A stretch of DNA of 64,000 bases from Rhizobium sp. 11515TR (GCF_002277895.1 NZ_CP022999.1:1505180-1569179); one strand, 5' to 3'; positions 18,060 to 26,833 are shown, counted from the stretch's first letter. Numbers and translations are program-made. Notes: generated by a model from the sequence alone, not told the origin.

Positions 18060-18881
18060 CTAAATATCTCCCGATGGTGCCAGGTCGTCCCGGCGGTGCC
18101 CCAGGGAAGAGACCGGGCCGTCCCGGTCGGGGCTAAAGATCGAGGCTCCGCCGGCGATGCGCGGCGGCCATATGGAAATGTCCTTGGTGATGGTGGCGCC
18201 GTAGCGCTCCTTTTCCTCCGGCCGGTCGCGGCGGCGTTCGAAGGCGACGACGCGGGTCGCAAGCGTGAAGGCCTCGCGCATGTCATGGGTCACCATGACG
18301 ACGGTCATCTGCGTCTCGTGCCAGAGGCGTTTCATCAACGTATGGATTTCGGCGCGGATGCCCGGATCGAGCGCGCCGAAGGGTTCGTCGAGTAGCAGCA
18401 CTTTCGGTCGCATGATGAGCGCTTGCGCAAGCGCCAGGCGTTGCTGCATGCCGCCGGAAAGCTGGGCCGGATATTTGTTCTCTGCGCCGGCAAGACCGAC
18501 TTCCGCAAGAAGCTGACGCGCCTCGTCGATGGCATCGCGACGCGCCGAGCCGAAGAGCCTTGCCTTGTAGCGCGAGCCGGCAAGTTCCTTGCCGAGCACT
18601 ACGTTGCCGAGCGCGGTCAGATGCGGAAAGACGGAATAGCGCTGGAAGACCACGCCACGGTCGGCGCCAGGTTCCGAGGGCAGGGCTACTCCGTCGAGCA
18701 GGATCGTCCCGCGCGTCGGCTGCTCTTGACCCAAAAGCATGCGTAGGAAGGTGGACTTGCCGCAGCCCGATGGGCCGACGAGCGCGACGAAGGCACGCGA
18801 GGCGACGGTCAGCGAGACATCCTCAAGCACGATCTGGTCGCCATATTCCTTCCAGACCCTTTCTATTCTGAGCTCGCTCAT
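18060..18881 (-). CDS. ABC transporter ATP-binding protein (guanidine/urea-type importer)
   Basis: NitT/TauT-type ATPase, 273 residues from ATG 18881, which overlaps the permease stop by 4 bases (ATGA). Walker A GPSGCGKS, signature LSGGMQQRLALAQAL, Walker B VLLLDEPFGALDP, H-loop VTHDM all intact. The last 45 residues after the H-loop (ERRRDRPEEKERYGATITKD...) are a C-terminal tail typical of ATPases in urea carboxylase operons. Energises uptake by the permease and binding protein encoded just upstream. Confidence 0.9.
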   Translation of the reverse strand: MSELRIERVWKEYGDQIVLEDVSLTVASRAFVALVGPSGCGKSTFLRMLLGQEQPTRGTILLDGVALPSEPGADRGVVFQRYSVFPHLTALGNVVLGKELAGSRYKARLFGSARRDAIDEARQLLAEVGLAGAENKYPAQLSGGMQQRLALAQALIMRPKVLLLDEPFGALDPGIRAEIHTLMKRLWHETQMTVVMVTHDMREAFTLATRVVAFERRRDRPEEKERYGATITKDISIWPPRIAGGASIFSPDRDGPVSSLGHRRDDLAPSGDI

Positions 18882-19696
18882 GCCTGCTTCTCCAGTTCGG
18901 ACCAGGGGAAGACGGCGATGCGGATACGGTCGAGCAGGTAGTTCATGACCACAGCGAGCAGGGTGATCCAGACGACATAGGGAAAGATTACGTCCATCGA
19001 GAGATAGCGGCGGACGAGGAAGATGCGGTAGCCGAGCCCGGAATCGGATGAGATTGCCTCGGCGGCGATCAGGAACAGCCAGGCCGGCCCGAGCTGCAGC
19101 CTGAGGCACGTGATCAGCCGCGGCAGGATCTGCGGCAGCACGACGCGGAGGGCGATCTGCCAGGAAGAGCCACCAAGCGTCTCAGCCTTGACGATCTGTT
19201 CGCGCGGCAATTCCAGTGCCTTCAGGGCCAGATCTCGGACCATCGTCGGCGCAACACCAATGACGATGAGGGCGATCTTCGACGTTTCCCCGAGGCCCAT
19301 GACGATGAAGAGGATCGGCAGCAGGGCCAGCGGCGGCACCATGGAAATGACGGCGACGAAGGGAGACAGAAGCGCTCTCAAATAGGGCAGCATGCCAATC
19401 AGCATGCCCAGGCAAAGCGCGATCGCCGTGGAGATGCCAAGACCGGAGAGCAACCGGACGAGACTTGCCCCAGTATCCGACCACAGGAGGTAATCTCCGG
19501 TGCGAGGATCGGCGATGAAGGCCATGCGGTTGATGGCGTCGGCAAAGCCGGCGAAATTTGGAAGCAGCTTGTCATTGGCGTTTTCGGCAAGCCTTGAGGC
19601 AGAGCCGATCGCATAGGCAATGATGAGCAGCGCAAACGGCAAAAGCGTCAAGGCAAGCTGCGCACCGGGACTTGGCTTGGTATTGATCCAGCGCAT
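18878..19696 (-). CDS. ABC transporter permease (guanidine/urea-type importer)
   Basis: 272 residues, six or more helices (ALTLLPFALLIIAYAIGSAS, SGLGISTAIALCLGMLIGML, LLAVVMNYLLDRI). The ATPase-docking EAA loop is VKAETLGGSSWQIALRVVLP. Belongs to the NitT/TauT (BPD_transp_1) family; the periplasmic loop between helices 1 and 2 is unusually long (SRLAENANDKLLPNFAGFAD), as in this subfamily. Preceded by a GC hairpin separating it from the binding-protein gene. Confidence 0.9.
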   Translation of the reverse strand: MRWINTKPSPGAQLALTLLPFALLIIAYAIGSASRLAENANDKLLPNFAGFADAINRMAFIADPRTGDYLLWSDTGASLVRLLSGLGISTAIALCLGMLIGMLPYLRALLSPFVAVISMVPPLALLPILFIVMGLGETSKIALIVIGVAPTMVRDLALKALELPREQIVKAETLGGSSWQIALRVVLPQILPRLITCLRLQLGPAWLFLIAAEAISSDSGLGYRIFLVRRYLSMDVIFPYVVWITLLAVVMNYLLDRIRIAVFPWSELEKQA

Positions 19697-19717
19697 GAAA
19701 GGCTCCGCGGAAAGGCT

Positions 19718-19737
19718 GGCGGCGCTGGCGCGCCGCC
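19718..19737 (-). promoter_or_regulatory. Intercistronic hairpin after the binding-protein gene
   Basis: Perfect 8-bp arms GGCGGCGC / GCGCCGCC with a 4-base loop in the 53-base gap between binding protein and permease. Such stem-loops protect the upstream message and lower downstream expression, giving the excess of binding protein usual for ABC importers. Role inferred from position. Confidence 0.5.
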
Positions 19738-19749
19738 GTTCAAGGAAGC

Positions 19750-20823
19750 TCAGAGCGACCCGTCGGTGGCCGACTTCATATAGGCTTCGGTGAAGCGAAG
19801 CTTGACGTTGTTGCCGTCGCCGAGGACCTTGCCGTCGGGCATTTCGATGCCGATGATATCAGCGGAAGGCGCGCCATTGCCGAGAAGCCCCTTCTGGAAG
19901 AGGAAGTTGCGCACCAGATCCATCGTCTTCGGCAGGTTCGGCGAGGCGGTGAAGGAAAGCGCATCGGCGGGCTTGTCGAAAAGCCGAGTTGCGGCGAGCT
20001 GCGCCTCGAAGCCCTTGAGGTCGGTGCCCGAGGCCTTGCCCATGGCCTCGCGGGCAGCCTTGCCCTCCGGCGTGTCGGCTTTCATGAGCGCGGCCGTTTC
20101 ATACCAGATACCGGCGAGTGCCTTGCCGAAATTCGGGTTGTCCTTGAGCACGTTGCTGTTGGCGACCATCAGGTCGATGATTTCGCCCGGCACCTGCGAA
20201 CTGTCGAAAACCTTCTTGGCCGTCGGATCTTCGAGAATGGTTGAAACAAGCGGATTCCAGGTGACAACAGCCGAGACGTCAGGCGTCTTATAGGCCGCAA
20301 CCATGTCGGCATCCGAGGTGTTGACCACCTTCACATCGCGTTCGCTGAGCTTGATGCTGTCGAGCGCGCGGGCGAGCAGATAGTGCGATACGGAATATTC
20401 GACGAGGTTGACGTTCTGGCCTTTGATATCGGCGAGGTTCGTCTTGTCCTTGAGGATGACGGCGTCATTGCCGTTCGAGAAGTCGCCGACGATGACGGCC
20501 GTCGTATCGACGCCGCCAGCAGCCGGTATGGAGAGGCCATCCATGTTGGTGAGCGTTACGGCATCGAAGGCGCCGGCCGTATATTGATTCATCGACTCGA
20601 CATAGTCGTTGAACTGGGTGACCTCGATATTGATCCCATATTTGTCGGCCCATTTCTTGACAATGCCGTGGTCGCTCGCATAGCCCCAGGGCATCCAGCC
20701 GACATAGATCGACCAGGCGACCTTGAAGCTAGTCTTCGGCGCAGCACTGGCGACGGAACCGAGCCCGAGGGCCAGCGATACGGACAGGGCTGTGACGGAA
20801 AGAATTTTTGAAAAAGTCTGCAT
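19750..20823 (-). CDS. ABC substrate-binding protein of a riboswitch-controlled guanidine/urea-type importer
   Basis: 357 residues with signal peptide ILSVTALSVSLALGLGSVASAA. Mature N-terminus FKVAWSIYVGWMPWGYASDH and the DAVTLTNMDGLSIPAAGGVD segment match the family listed as putative urea ABC transporter binding proteins, a NitT/TauT-like group found with urea carboxylase operons. First gene of the operon, directly downstream of a guanidine-I riboswitch, so guanidinium is a better guess for the ligand than urea (inference). GGGG upstream of ATG 20823 serves as ribosome site. Confidence 0.88.
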   Translation of the reverse strand: MQTFSKILSVTALSVSLALGLGSVASAAPKTSFKVAWSIYVGWMPWGYASDHGIVKKWADKYGINIEVTQFNDYVESMNQYTAGAFDAVTLTNMDGLSIPAAGGVDTTAVIVGDFSNGNDAVILKDKTNLADIKGQNVNLVEYSVSHYLLARALDSIKLSERDVKVVNTSDADMVAAYKTPDVSAVVTWNPLVSTILEDPTAKKVFDSSQVPGEIIDLMVANSNVLKDNPNFGKALAGIWYETAALMKADTPEGKAAREAMGKASGTDLKGFEAQLAATRLFDKPADALSFTASPNLPKTMDLVRNFLFQKGLLGNGAPSADIIGIEMPDGKVLGDGNNVKLRFTEAYMKSATDGSL

Positions 20824-20845
20824 TGAAATTCCCCTTTTGCTTTTT

Positions 20846-20887
20846 TCAAAAAGGGATCGGCAAAGACCATCGCGCCGCCAATCCCTT
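20846..20887 (-). terminator. Intrinsic terminator in the riboswitch expression platform
   Basis: Arms of 11 bp (minus-strand AAGGGATTGGC and GCCGATCCCTT, one G-U pair) with a 15-base loop, followed by a T-rich run TTTTTG. It lies between the aptamer and the first ATG, the arrangement of a transcription-attenuating riboswitch. Guanidine binding is expected to prevent the hairpin and switch the operon on, as is known for this class. Confidence 0.75.
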
Positions 20888-20897
20888 GGCTTACGAG

Positions 20898-21005
20898 GTC
20901 TCCCGGGCTTTTATCCCGCCGTGCATCCGGTGGGATTTCTCCCCCAGCCGGTGGTGGCTCTCGGACCAGCCACGCTCGCAATGGAGCGCCGGAACCCTAG
21001 CCACC
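20898..21005 (-). promoter_or_regulatory. Guanidine-I (ykkC) riboswitch aptamer
   Basis: Read on the minus strand, the conserved blocks of the class appear in order with normal spacing: GGCTAGGGTTCCG near the 5' end, CTGGTCCGAGAGCC in the middle, and ACGGCGGGATAAAAGCCCGGGAGA (split here as ACGGCGGGA, TAAA, AGCCCGGGAGA) at the 3' end. These hold most of the invariant ligand-pocket bases. Located 75-180 bases before the binding-protein ATG and followed by a terminator hairpin. Known function: senses free guanidine and activates carboxylase or exporter genes. Confidence 0.92.
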
Positions 21006-21347
21006 AACTCGAACAATACGAAGCAAGTGGTGTGCCAGATCGCAAACCATTGATTTGCTAGGGGATGATGCTAGGTGGTTGATGAAAAATTGAGCGATCT
21101 GAAAATTTGCGCGGAGAATATGCAATTTTGATGAGCGCGCTGATCTTCATTGGACAACGGATAAGGAACGATCGGGAAGCAGCAGGCTGAGCTTGCTCGT
21201 GTCGAGTTGGATAAGCGTAGTTCTCCTCCCACCTTGTGATAGCGAACTCACTGAGGAGGGCAAAAAACGCTCCTCGTGCTAGTCGATTAATTTTCGCTGT
21301 CGGCGATAAACGAGCTCGACGAGGCAGAGGCCTAACAGCTCTCTCCC
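21006..21347. other. Leader/promoter region between the riboswitch and folD
   Basis: Contains the promoter of the guanidine operon (minus strand, upstream of 21005) and the downstream region of folD. An open frame at 21058-21351 on the minus strand is biased and family-less; I do not call it a gene. Confidence 0.5.
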
Positions 21348-22253
21348 TCAAAACTTCGGCGGCTTTCTGCCGGCAGCACGATGGGCAGCGATGACGGTAT
21401 TGGCCATCAGCATGGCGATCGTCATCGGCCCGACACCGCCCGGAACCGGGGTGATGGCGGCGGCGACTTCGGAAGCTCCACCATAGGCGACATCGCCCAC
21501 CAGCCGGCTCTTGCCCTCGCCGCGCTCCGGGGCCGCGATCCGGTTGATGCCGACATCGATGACCGTGGCACCCGGCTTGATCCAGTCGGCCTTGACCATC
21601 TCCGCCCGGCCGACGGCCGCCACCAGAATATCGGCACCACGCGCTACCGAGGCGAGATCCTTCGTCCGCGAATGCGCCGTCGTGACCGTCGCATTGGCAT
21701 TAAGCAGCAATTGCGCCATCGGCTTGCCGAACAGGTTGGAACGGCCGATGACGACGGCATTCAGACCCGACAGGTCTTCGCCATGTACTTGGCGTACCAA
21801 AAGCATGGCGCCGGCCGGCGTGCAGGAGATCAATCCGGTTTCAAGATCGCCGGTTGCCAGCTTGCCGGCATTGACCACATGCAGGCCATCGACATCCTTT
21901 TCCGGCTTGATCGACTGAATGATGTCATCGGAATCGAGATGCTTCGGCAGCGGCAGCTGCACGAGAATGCCGTGGATGGAGGCATCGTCATTCAGGGAGG
22001 AAACCAGCCTTGCCAGCTCTTCCTGCGTCGTCTCCGCCGGCAGCGTGTGCTGCACCGACTTGAAGCCGCATTCCTTGGCCATCTTGCTCTTGGAGTTCAC
22101 ATAGGCGTGGCTGGCCGGATCGTCGCCGACGATGATGACCGCAAGACCGGTCTTCACACCGGCCTCCGCCTCAAGTCCCGCCGCCGCAGCCTTCACAGCC
22201 TCGATCACCGAAGCTGCTGCTCGTTTCCCGTCGATCACCGTTGCGAGCGCCAT
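21348..22253 (-). CDS. folD: Bifunctional methylene-THF dehydrogenase / methenyl-THF cyclohydrolase FolD
   Basis: Interconverts 5,10-methylene-THF and 10-formyl-THF. 301 residues from ATG 22253 (a GTG one codon earlier touches the purU stop). Catalytic Lys lies in YVNSKSKMAKECG, with the family blocks GILVQLPLPKHLD, KDVDGLHVVNAGKL, IGRSNLFGKPMAQLL and the end ITPVPGGVGPMTIAMLM. It is the last gene of the operon that begins with the MocD-like oxygenase, so it is a dedicated catabolic copy handling C1 units, not necessarily the housekeeping gene. Confidence 0.95.
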   Translation of the reverse strand: MALATVIDGKRAAASVIEAVKAAAAGLEAEAGVKTGLAVIIVGDDPASHAYVNSKSKMAKECGFKSVQHTLPAETTQEELARLVSSLNDDASIHGILVQLPLPKHLDSDDIIQSIKPEKDVDGLHVVNAGKLATGDLETGLISCTPAGAMLLVRQVHGEDLSGLNAVVIGRSNLFGKPMAQLLLNANATVTTAHSRTKDLASVARGADILVAAVGRAEMVKADWIKPGATVIDVGINRIAAPERGEGKSRLVGDVAYGGASEVAAAITPVPGGVGPMTIAMLMANTVIAAHRAAGRKPPKF

Positions 22254-22256
22254 CAC

Positions 22257-23141
22257 TCACCCCATGCGTTCGGAGGCATAGGAGCCCGGGCTTGCTGGGA
22301 AGACGACGGTGCGGTTGCCGTTGAGGAAGGTGCGATAGTGGATATGCGCATGGATGGCACGCGCCAGTACCTGGCTCTCCACATCGCGGCCGATCGAGAC
22401 ATAGTCCTCGGCCGACTGCGCATGGGTGATGCGCGCCGTGTCCTGCTCGATGATCGGACCTTCGTCGAGATCGGCCGTCACATAATGCGCCGTCGCCCCG
22501 ATCAGCTTCACGCCGCGCTCATAGGCCTGCTTATAAGGGTTTGCCCCCTTGAAGGACGGCAGGAAGGAATGGTGGATGTTGATGATGCGGCCCGACATTT
22601 TTCGGCAGAGCGCATCCGACAGAACCTGCATATAGCGGGCGAGCACCACCAGCTCGGTGCCGGTCTGCTCGACCAGTTCCAGGAGCTGGGCTTCGGCCTG
22701 CGGCTTGTTGTCCTTCGTTACCTTGATGTGGTGGAAGGGGATATCGTGATTGACCACCACTTTCTGGTAGTCGAAATGGTTGGAGACGACGCCGACGATG
22801 TCGATCGGCAATGCGCCGATCTTCCAGCGGTAGAGCAGGTCGTTCAAGCAATGACCGAAGCGCGAGACCATCAAGAGCACCTTCATGCGCTTCTTGGCAT
22901 CGTGGATCTCCGCATCCATGGCGAACTTCTCGGCGATCGGCTTGAAGCCTTCGGCAAGCGCCGGCCCGCCGACCCCTTCCTCCGAGATGAAGGAGACGCG
23001 CATGAAGAACATGCCGGTATCGAGATCGTCGAACTGGCTGGAATCGACGATGTTGCAGCCCTGTCCGGCCAGATAGTTCGAGATCGCCGCAACGATCCCA
23101 CGCGTCGATTGGCACGTCACTGTCAATACATAGGTTTTCAT
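22257..23141 (-). CDS. purU: Formyltetrahydrofolate deformylase PurU
   Basis: Hydrolyses 10-formyl-THF to formate and THF, releasing C1 units from the folate pool. 294 residues: N-terminal ACT domain (LTVTCQSTRGIVAAISNYLA), then a formyl-transferase-fold domain with the catalytic region NIHHSFLPSFKGANPYKQAYERGVKLIGATAHYVT. The Asn-His-Asp set is intact (NIHHSF, and ADLDEGPIIEQD). Three bases from folD and 53 from the PanB-like gene. The pair PurU-FolD is usual in demethylation operons, where methylene-THF or formaldehyde has to be disposed of. Confidence 0.95.
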   Translation of the reverse strand: MKTYVLTVTCQSTRGIVAAISNYLAGQGCNIVDSSQFDDLDTGMFFMRVSFISEEGVGGPALAEGFKPIAEKFAMDAEIHDAKKRMKVLLMVSRFGHCLNDLLYRWKIGALPIDIVGVVSNHFDYQKVVVNHDIPFHHIKVTKDNKPQAEAQLLELVEQTGTELVVLARYMQVLSDALCRKMSGRIINIHHSFLPSFKGANPYKQAYERGVKLIGATAHYVTADLDEGPIIEQDTARITHAQSAEDYVSIGRDVESQVLARAIHAHIHYRTFLNGNRTVVFPASPGSYASERMG

Positions 23142-23194
23142 TCGAGATAGCCCAATTCGATGTGTAAATGCTTCATCCGAAGCCCAAGGTGCGA

Positions 23195-24001
23195 TTAAAG
23201 AGTTTGCTCGGCGATCATATGCAGGAACGCCTCGAGCTCTTGCCTGTCGATCCCGACCTGGTGCTTCTTCTCCGGATAGACGCCGGAACGAACGTCCCCG
23301 GCAAATTCGGCAAAAGCGGCAACGCGCTCATTCTGCAGCCGGTCGAACTCTGCCGCGAAATCGCGGTAGACCTTCGCATGGCGGGGGCGATGGCCGCGAT
23401 TGCTGCCAAGGACATCATCGGCAAACAGATATTGCGCGTCACATCCTGTTCCCGCACCCATCGAAATCATCAGCATCGATGTCCTTTGGCTGATGGCGGC
23501 CGCAACGTCACCAGGCACAACCTCGATTTCGACGGCAAAAGCGCCGGCTTCTTCCAACGCCTTGGTCTGGCGCCAAATTTCAAAAGCGCTGATCGATGTT
23601 TTTCCGACGGCACGGAAGCCACCCGTCCATGTCGCTTTCGAAGGAATGAGGCCAACGTGGCTACAGACGGGAATTCCCTCATCCCGCATCCGTCGAATGA
23701 TCGCGAGACTTGCAGCGCAATAAACGGCATCGCCTCCGGCTTTCAATGCCTTGAATGCCTCCCGCATATATTCTTCCGCCGAAACATAGTCGCCATATTC
23801 CAGGCCCGGTATTGCAAAGGGGCTCGGTGCGGCTTCACGGAATGAGGGGCCCAAAAGTGCTGGTGGGACAGAAAGCATATCGATGCCAGCTCTCTCGGCG
23901 GCTTCCGCTTCCTCAAGCGACGTGACGCGCAGCATTGTCAATTGTCGCTTTCCTTTGAGCGACAGGAGATCGGCAACCGTCGGACGATTGTGCTTTTGCA
24001 T
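23195..24001 (-). CDS. PanB-like protein (ketopantoate hydroxymethyltransferase family), divergent
   Basis: 268 residues of the KPHMT branch of the isocitrate lyase/PEP mutase superfamily. Landmarks shared with PanB: VCSHVGLIP (for VCGHLGLTP), TGGFRAVGKT, the Glu in VEIEVVP, GAGTGCDAQYLFADDVLG and the end SGVYPEKKH. Against E. coli PanB, the metal-ligand motif VGDSLG reads LSVPPALLG and the second Asp and the ketopantoate-binding Lys also appear replaced (my alignment by eye). A role in pantothenate synthesis is thus doubtful; a methylene-THF-linked C1 transfer in a demethylation pathway is possible. Starts 23 bases after the reductase gene stop. Confidence 0.75.
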   Translation of the reverse strand: MQKHNRPTVADLLSLKGKRQLTMLRVTSLEEAEAAERAGIDMLSVPPALLGPSFREAAPSPFAIPGLEYGDYVSAEEYMREAFKALKAGGDAVYCAASLAIIRRMRDEGIPVCSHVGLIPSKATWTGGFRAVGKTSISAFEIWRQTKALEEAGAFAVEIEVVPGDVAAAISQRTSMLMISMGAGTGCDAQYLFADDVLGSNRGHRPRHAKVYRDFAAEFDRLQNERVAAFAEFAGDVRSGVYPEKKHQVGIDRQELEAFLHMIAEQTL

Positions 24002-24024
24002 TGGATGTTCCTCGATATGGATGG

Positions 24025-25251
24025 TTAGGCCGCAAGCAGCGACTTCAGCTTGACCGTGCTTGCCGCCAGAGCAGCTTGATCCGGATGCGCGCGGGCGGCG
24101 ATCAGCATCTCGGCAAGGCGGATATCACGCGCTATGGCATTGCCGCGTCCGATACCGCTGGCGGCGAGCAGCCTTCCGTCCGCGCCGAGATGGAAGAGGA
24201 TGAACGCCCCGTCATCGAGGTCGCGCCGTACATGGGCGACCGCTTCATCCGCAAGGCCGGCAATCTGCAATGTCAGATCATATTGATCGGACCAGAACCA
24301 CGGCACCGAGGATATCTCCGCACCTTCTCCCAGCATGTTGGCGGCGGCGAGATTGGCCTGCTCCTGCGCATTGCGCCAGGATTCGAGGCGAACACGCCTT
24401 CCGCCATAGAGCGCCAGCGGAAAGGAGCAGCAATCGCCCGCCGCATAGATGTCGGCAACGGAGGTTTCCAGCCGCTCGTTGACGGCAATGCCGTTGTTGA
24501 TCGTAAGGCCCGCTTCGGCAGCGGGCGCGGCATTCGGCAGGGCACCGATACCGACGAGCAGCAGATCGGCAGAGATCACGTCTCCGGTCGCCATACGAAC
24601 GACGACCTTGTCGGCGTCCTCCTGCACCGCTTCGATGACCTGACCGCAGCGTATATCGGCACCCTCCTGACGATGCCGCTCGGTAATTGCCTCGGCGATT
24701 TCCTCCGGCACGCCGCGTTTCAACACCCGCTGCAGACCCTCGATGACCGTGACGTCGGCGCCGCGCTTGCGTGCCGTCGCTGCCAGTTCAAGGCCGATGA
24801 AGCCGCCGCCAATGATGGCAATGTGCTGTCCGGGATTGAGCGCGGCATGCAATGCGACCGCATCCGCATGGGTCCGCAGCATGCGGATGCGATGAGAGGT
24901 GCCATCGATGCCGGGAAGGTTGCGTGCCGAGGCTCCGGTTGCGAACAGCAGTTTGTCGTAGCTTAGCGTTTCTCCACCCGCGAACCTGATGGTCTTTGTG
25001 GAAGGAGCGATCGCTGTCACCGTCGTATCGAGCCTCAGGTCGATCGCTTGCTCCTGATAACGCTCCAATGCTGCGACGAATTTTGGCTCGGGCACCTCGT
25101 CTGATCCGCCCTTCGAAAGCGGCGGGCGTTCGTATGGGGCCAGCGGCTCGGCGCCGATGAGGGTGATGTCGCCCTCAAATCCCTTTTCGCGAAGTGCGAA
25201 GGCAGCGCGGGCGCCGCATTCCCCGGCTCCGATAATGACGAAATGCGCCAC
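24025..25251 (-). CDS. FAD-dependent ferredoxin reductase, MocF-like
   Basis: 408 residues from GTG 25251 (GGAGG 6 bases before; the longer in-frame reading runs back through the Rieske gene). Rhodocoxin-reductase type: N-terminal FAD fold HFVIIGAGECGARAAFALR, PYERPPLSKG, NADH fold IAIIGGGFIGLELAATARKRG, second FAD block ADIYAAGDCCSFPLA, and a C-terminal reductase domain (GRRVRLESWRNAQEQ). It passes electrons from NADH to the adjacent Rieske-type ferredoxin. Gene order oxygenase, ferredoxin, reductase equals that of mocDEF. Confidence 0.9.
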   Translation of the reverse strand: MAHFVIIGAGECGARAAFALREKGFEGDITLIGAEPLAPYERPPLSKGGSDEVPEPKFVAALERYQEQAIDLRLDTTVTAIAPSTKTIRFAGGETLSYDKLLFATGASARNLPGIDGTSHRIRMLRTHADAVALHAALNPGQHIAIIGGGFIGLELAATARKRGADVTVIEGLQRVLKRGVPEEIAEAITERHRQEGADIRCGQVIEAVQEDADKVVVRMATGDVISADLLLVGIGALPNAAPAAEAGLTINNGIAVNERLETSVADIYAAGDCCSFPLALYGGRRVRLESWRNAQEQANLAAANMLGEGAEISSVPWFWSDQYDLTLQIAGLADEAVAHVRRDLDDGAFILFHLGADGRLLAASGIGRGNAIARDIRLAEMLIAARAHPDQAALAASTVKLKSLLAA

Positions 25252-25261
25252 GATAGCCTCC

Positions 25262-25573
<312 letters not shown>

Positions 25574-25598
25574 GTTTTCCTCCCTTGTAATGTCGATG

Positions 25599-26684
25599 TT
25601 ATTGGGCCGCGGCCGGTAGCTCGCCATGGAATTCTTCGCGATAGGGCCGCGCCGTTGGCGGCAGCTCGCGCTTCAGGAAATAGTCCTCGTTGCGCAATTG
25701 CCGCAGGAATGCGGGTATCATCTCGCGATAGCCGGACCAGATGGACGGATTGGCGGCCGGCAGATCATGCTTGATCATCGCATGCAGCTTCGGCAGCGCA
25801 TGATAGGGCACCATCGGGAACATGTGATGTTCGACATGATAGTTCATGTTCCAGTAGATGAAGCGGCTGACCGGGTTCATTATGACGGTGCGGCTGTTCA
25901 GGCGATGATCAATGACATTGTCGGCGAGGCCGCCATGCTGCAGCAGGCCGGTCAGAACGTGGTGCCAGGCGCCATAGAGCCGGGGAAGGCCGATCAGCAT
26001 CAGCGGCAGGATTGAGCCCATGGCGATCGCTGATGCGATGGTGACGATGTAGATCGCAAGCCAGATACGAGCGATGCGGATCGCTTTCGGCTGCTCCATC
26101 TCGGGAATGAAGGTCTTTTCCGCAGCACTGACGAAGCCGGCAGAATTGCGCAGCATGTCGATCATGGCGTACCAGGCATCGAGGATGCCGAAGAAATTCA
26201 GGACGAGGCGGAGAAGATCCGGCGGCCTCATGACGGCAATTTCCGGGTCGCGGCCGACGATGACGGTATCGGTATGGTGGCGCGCATGGCTCCAGCGCCA
26301 GGTCACCGGATTGCGCATGATCATGAAGCAGGCGATCTGATAGACCACGTCATTCATCCAGCGCGTCTTGAACGCCGTGCCATGGCCGCATTCATGCCAG
26401 CGGCTGTCCGAGGCTGAGCCGTAGAGCACGCCATAGGCCAGGAAGAAAGGAACGCAGATCCACGACCCCCAGAAGTAGACGCCAAGTGCTGCGAAGACCG
26501 CCATGCTGCCAAGCCAGATGATGGTGTCGCGGATCGCTGGCGCATCCGAGCGCTGCATCAGCGCCTTCATATCCTTGCGCGCAACATCCGTGTGATACCA
26601 TTCGGCGGCGGCAAGCCCCGTTTCCACCGCCAGTCTGCCGCTTGCGCCGAGCAGATCATAGTCACGCTTGATTATCGTCGTCAT
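25599..26684 (-). CDS. Fatty-acid-desaturase-type di-iron oxygenase, MocD-like
   Basis: 361 residues from ATG 26684 (GGGAGGCAG upstream). Integral membrane, with about four helices (IIWLGSMAVFAALGVYFWGS, IVTIASAIAMGSILPLMLIG). The three His boxes are WHECGHGT, SHARHHTDT and YHVEHHMF, giving the eight or more His ligands of the membrane di-iron centre. In S. meliloti the mocDEF trio is known to act on the rhizopine 3-O-methyl-scyllo-inosamine, removing the methyl group. First gene of a six-gene operon, facing a LacI-type regulator; substrate here probably a methylated, possibly inositol-like, compound (inference). Confidence 0.88.
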   Translation of the reverse strand: MTTIIKRDYDLLGASGRLAVETGLAAAEWYHTDVARKDMKALMQRSDAPAIRDTIIWLGSMAVFAALGVYFWGSWICVPFFLAYGVLYGSASDSRWHECGHGTAFKTRWMNDVVYQIACFMIMRNPVTWRWSHARHHTDTVIVGRDPEIAVMRPPDLLRLVLNFFGILDAWYAMIDMLRNSAGFVSAAEKTFIPEMEQPKAIRIARIWLAIYIVTIASAIAMGSILPLMLIGLPRLYGAWHHVLTGLLQHGGLADNVIDHRLNSRTVIMNPVSRFIYWNMNYHVEHHMFPMVPYHALPKLHAMIKHDLPAANPSIWSGYREMIPAFLRQLRNEDYFLKRELPPTARPYREEFHGELPAAAQ

Positions 26685-26767
26685 CCCTGCCTCCCGCGAT
26701 GCGCAAGAGCGCCTCGTCCTCAATGCCGGAACGATAGATCGACTTTTTGCTTGCCTCAATGCAGGAA

Positions 26768-26824
26768 TGATGGAATCTATCAAAATCTATCATCAAGATA
26801 ACGCAGAAATGATGAATTCCATCA
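26768..26824. promoter_or_regulatory. Two LacI-type operators between the mocD-like operon and its regulator
   Basis: TGATGGAATCTATCA (26768-26782) and TGATGAATTCCATCA (26810-26824) are near-perfect palindromes with the same half-site TGATG/CATCA, centred 42 bases (four helical turns) apart. The second lies directly before the regulator ribosome site AGGAG. This suits repression of both directions by the adjacent LacI protein. Confidence 0.62.
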
Positions 26825-26833
26825 GGAGCAGCC

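Noticed and set aside
21058..21351. Minus-strand frame of 97 codons between the riboswitch and folD
   Set aside because: No ribosome site, no recognisable fold and biased composition; overlaps the folD 3' end.
21381..23150. 589-codon plus-strand frame opposite folD and purU
   Set aside because: Covers two genes with intact catalytic motifs on the minus strand; text is Arg/Asp/His rich like other shadows.
23195..24001. Calling the PanB-like gene a pantothenate biosynthesis panB
   Set aside because: Key metal and substrate residues seem replaced, no panC is adjacent, and the operon is catabolic.
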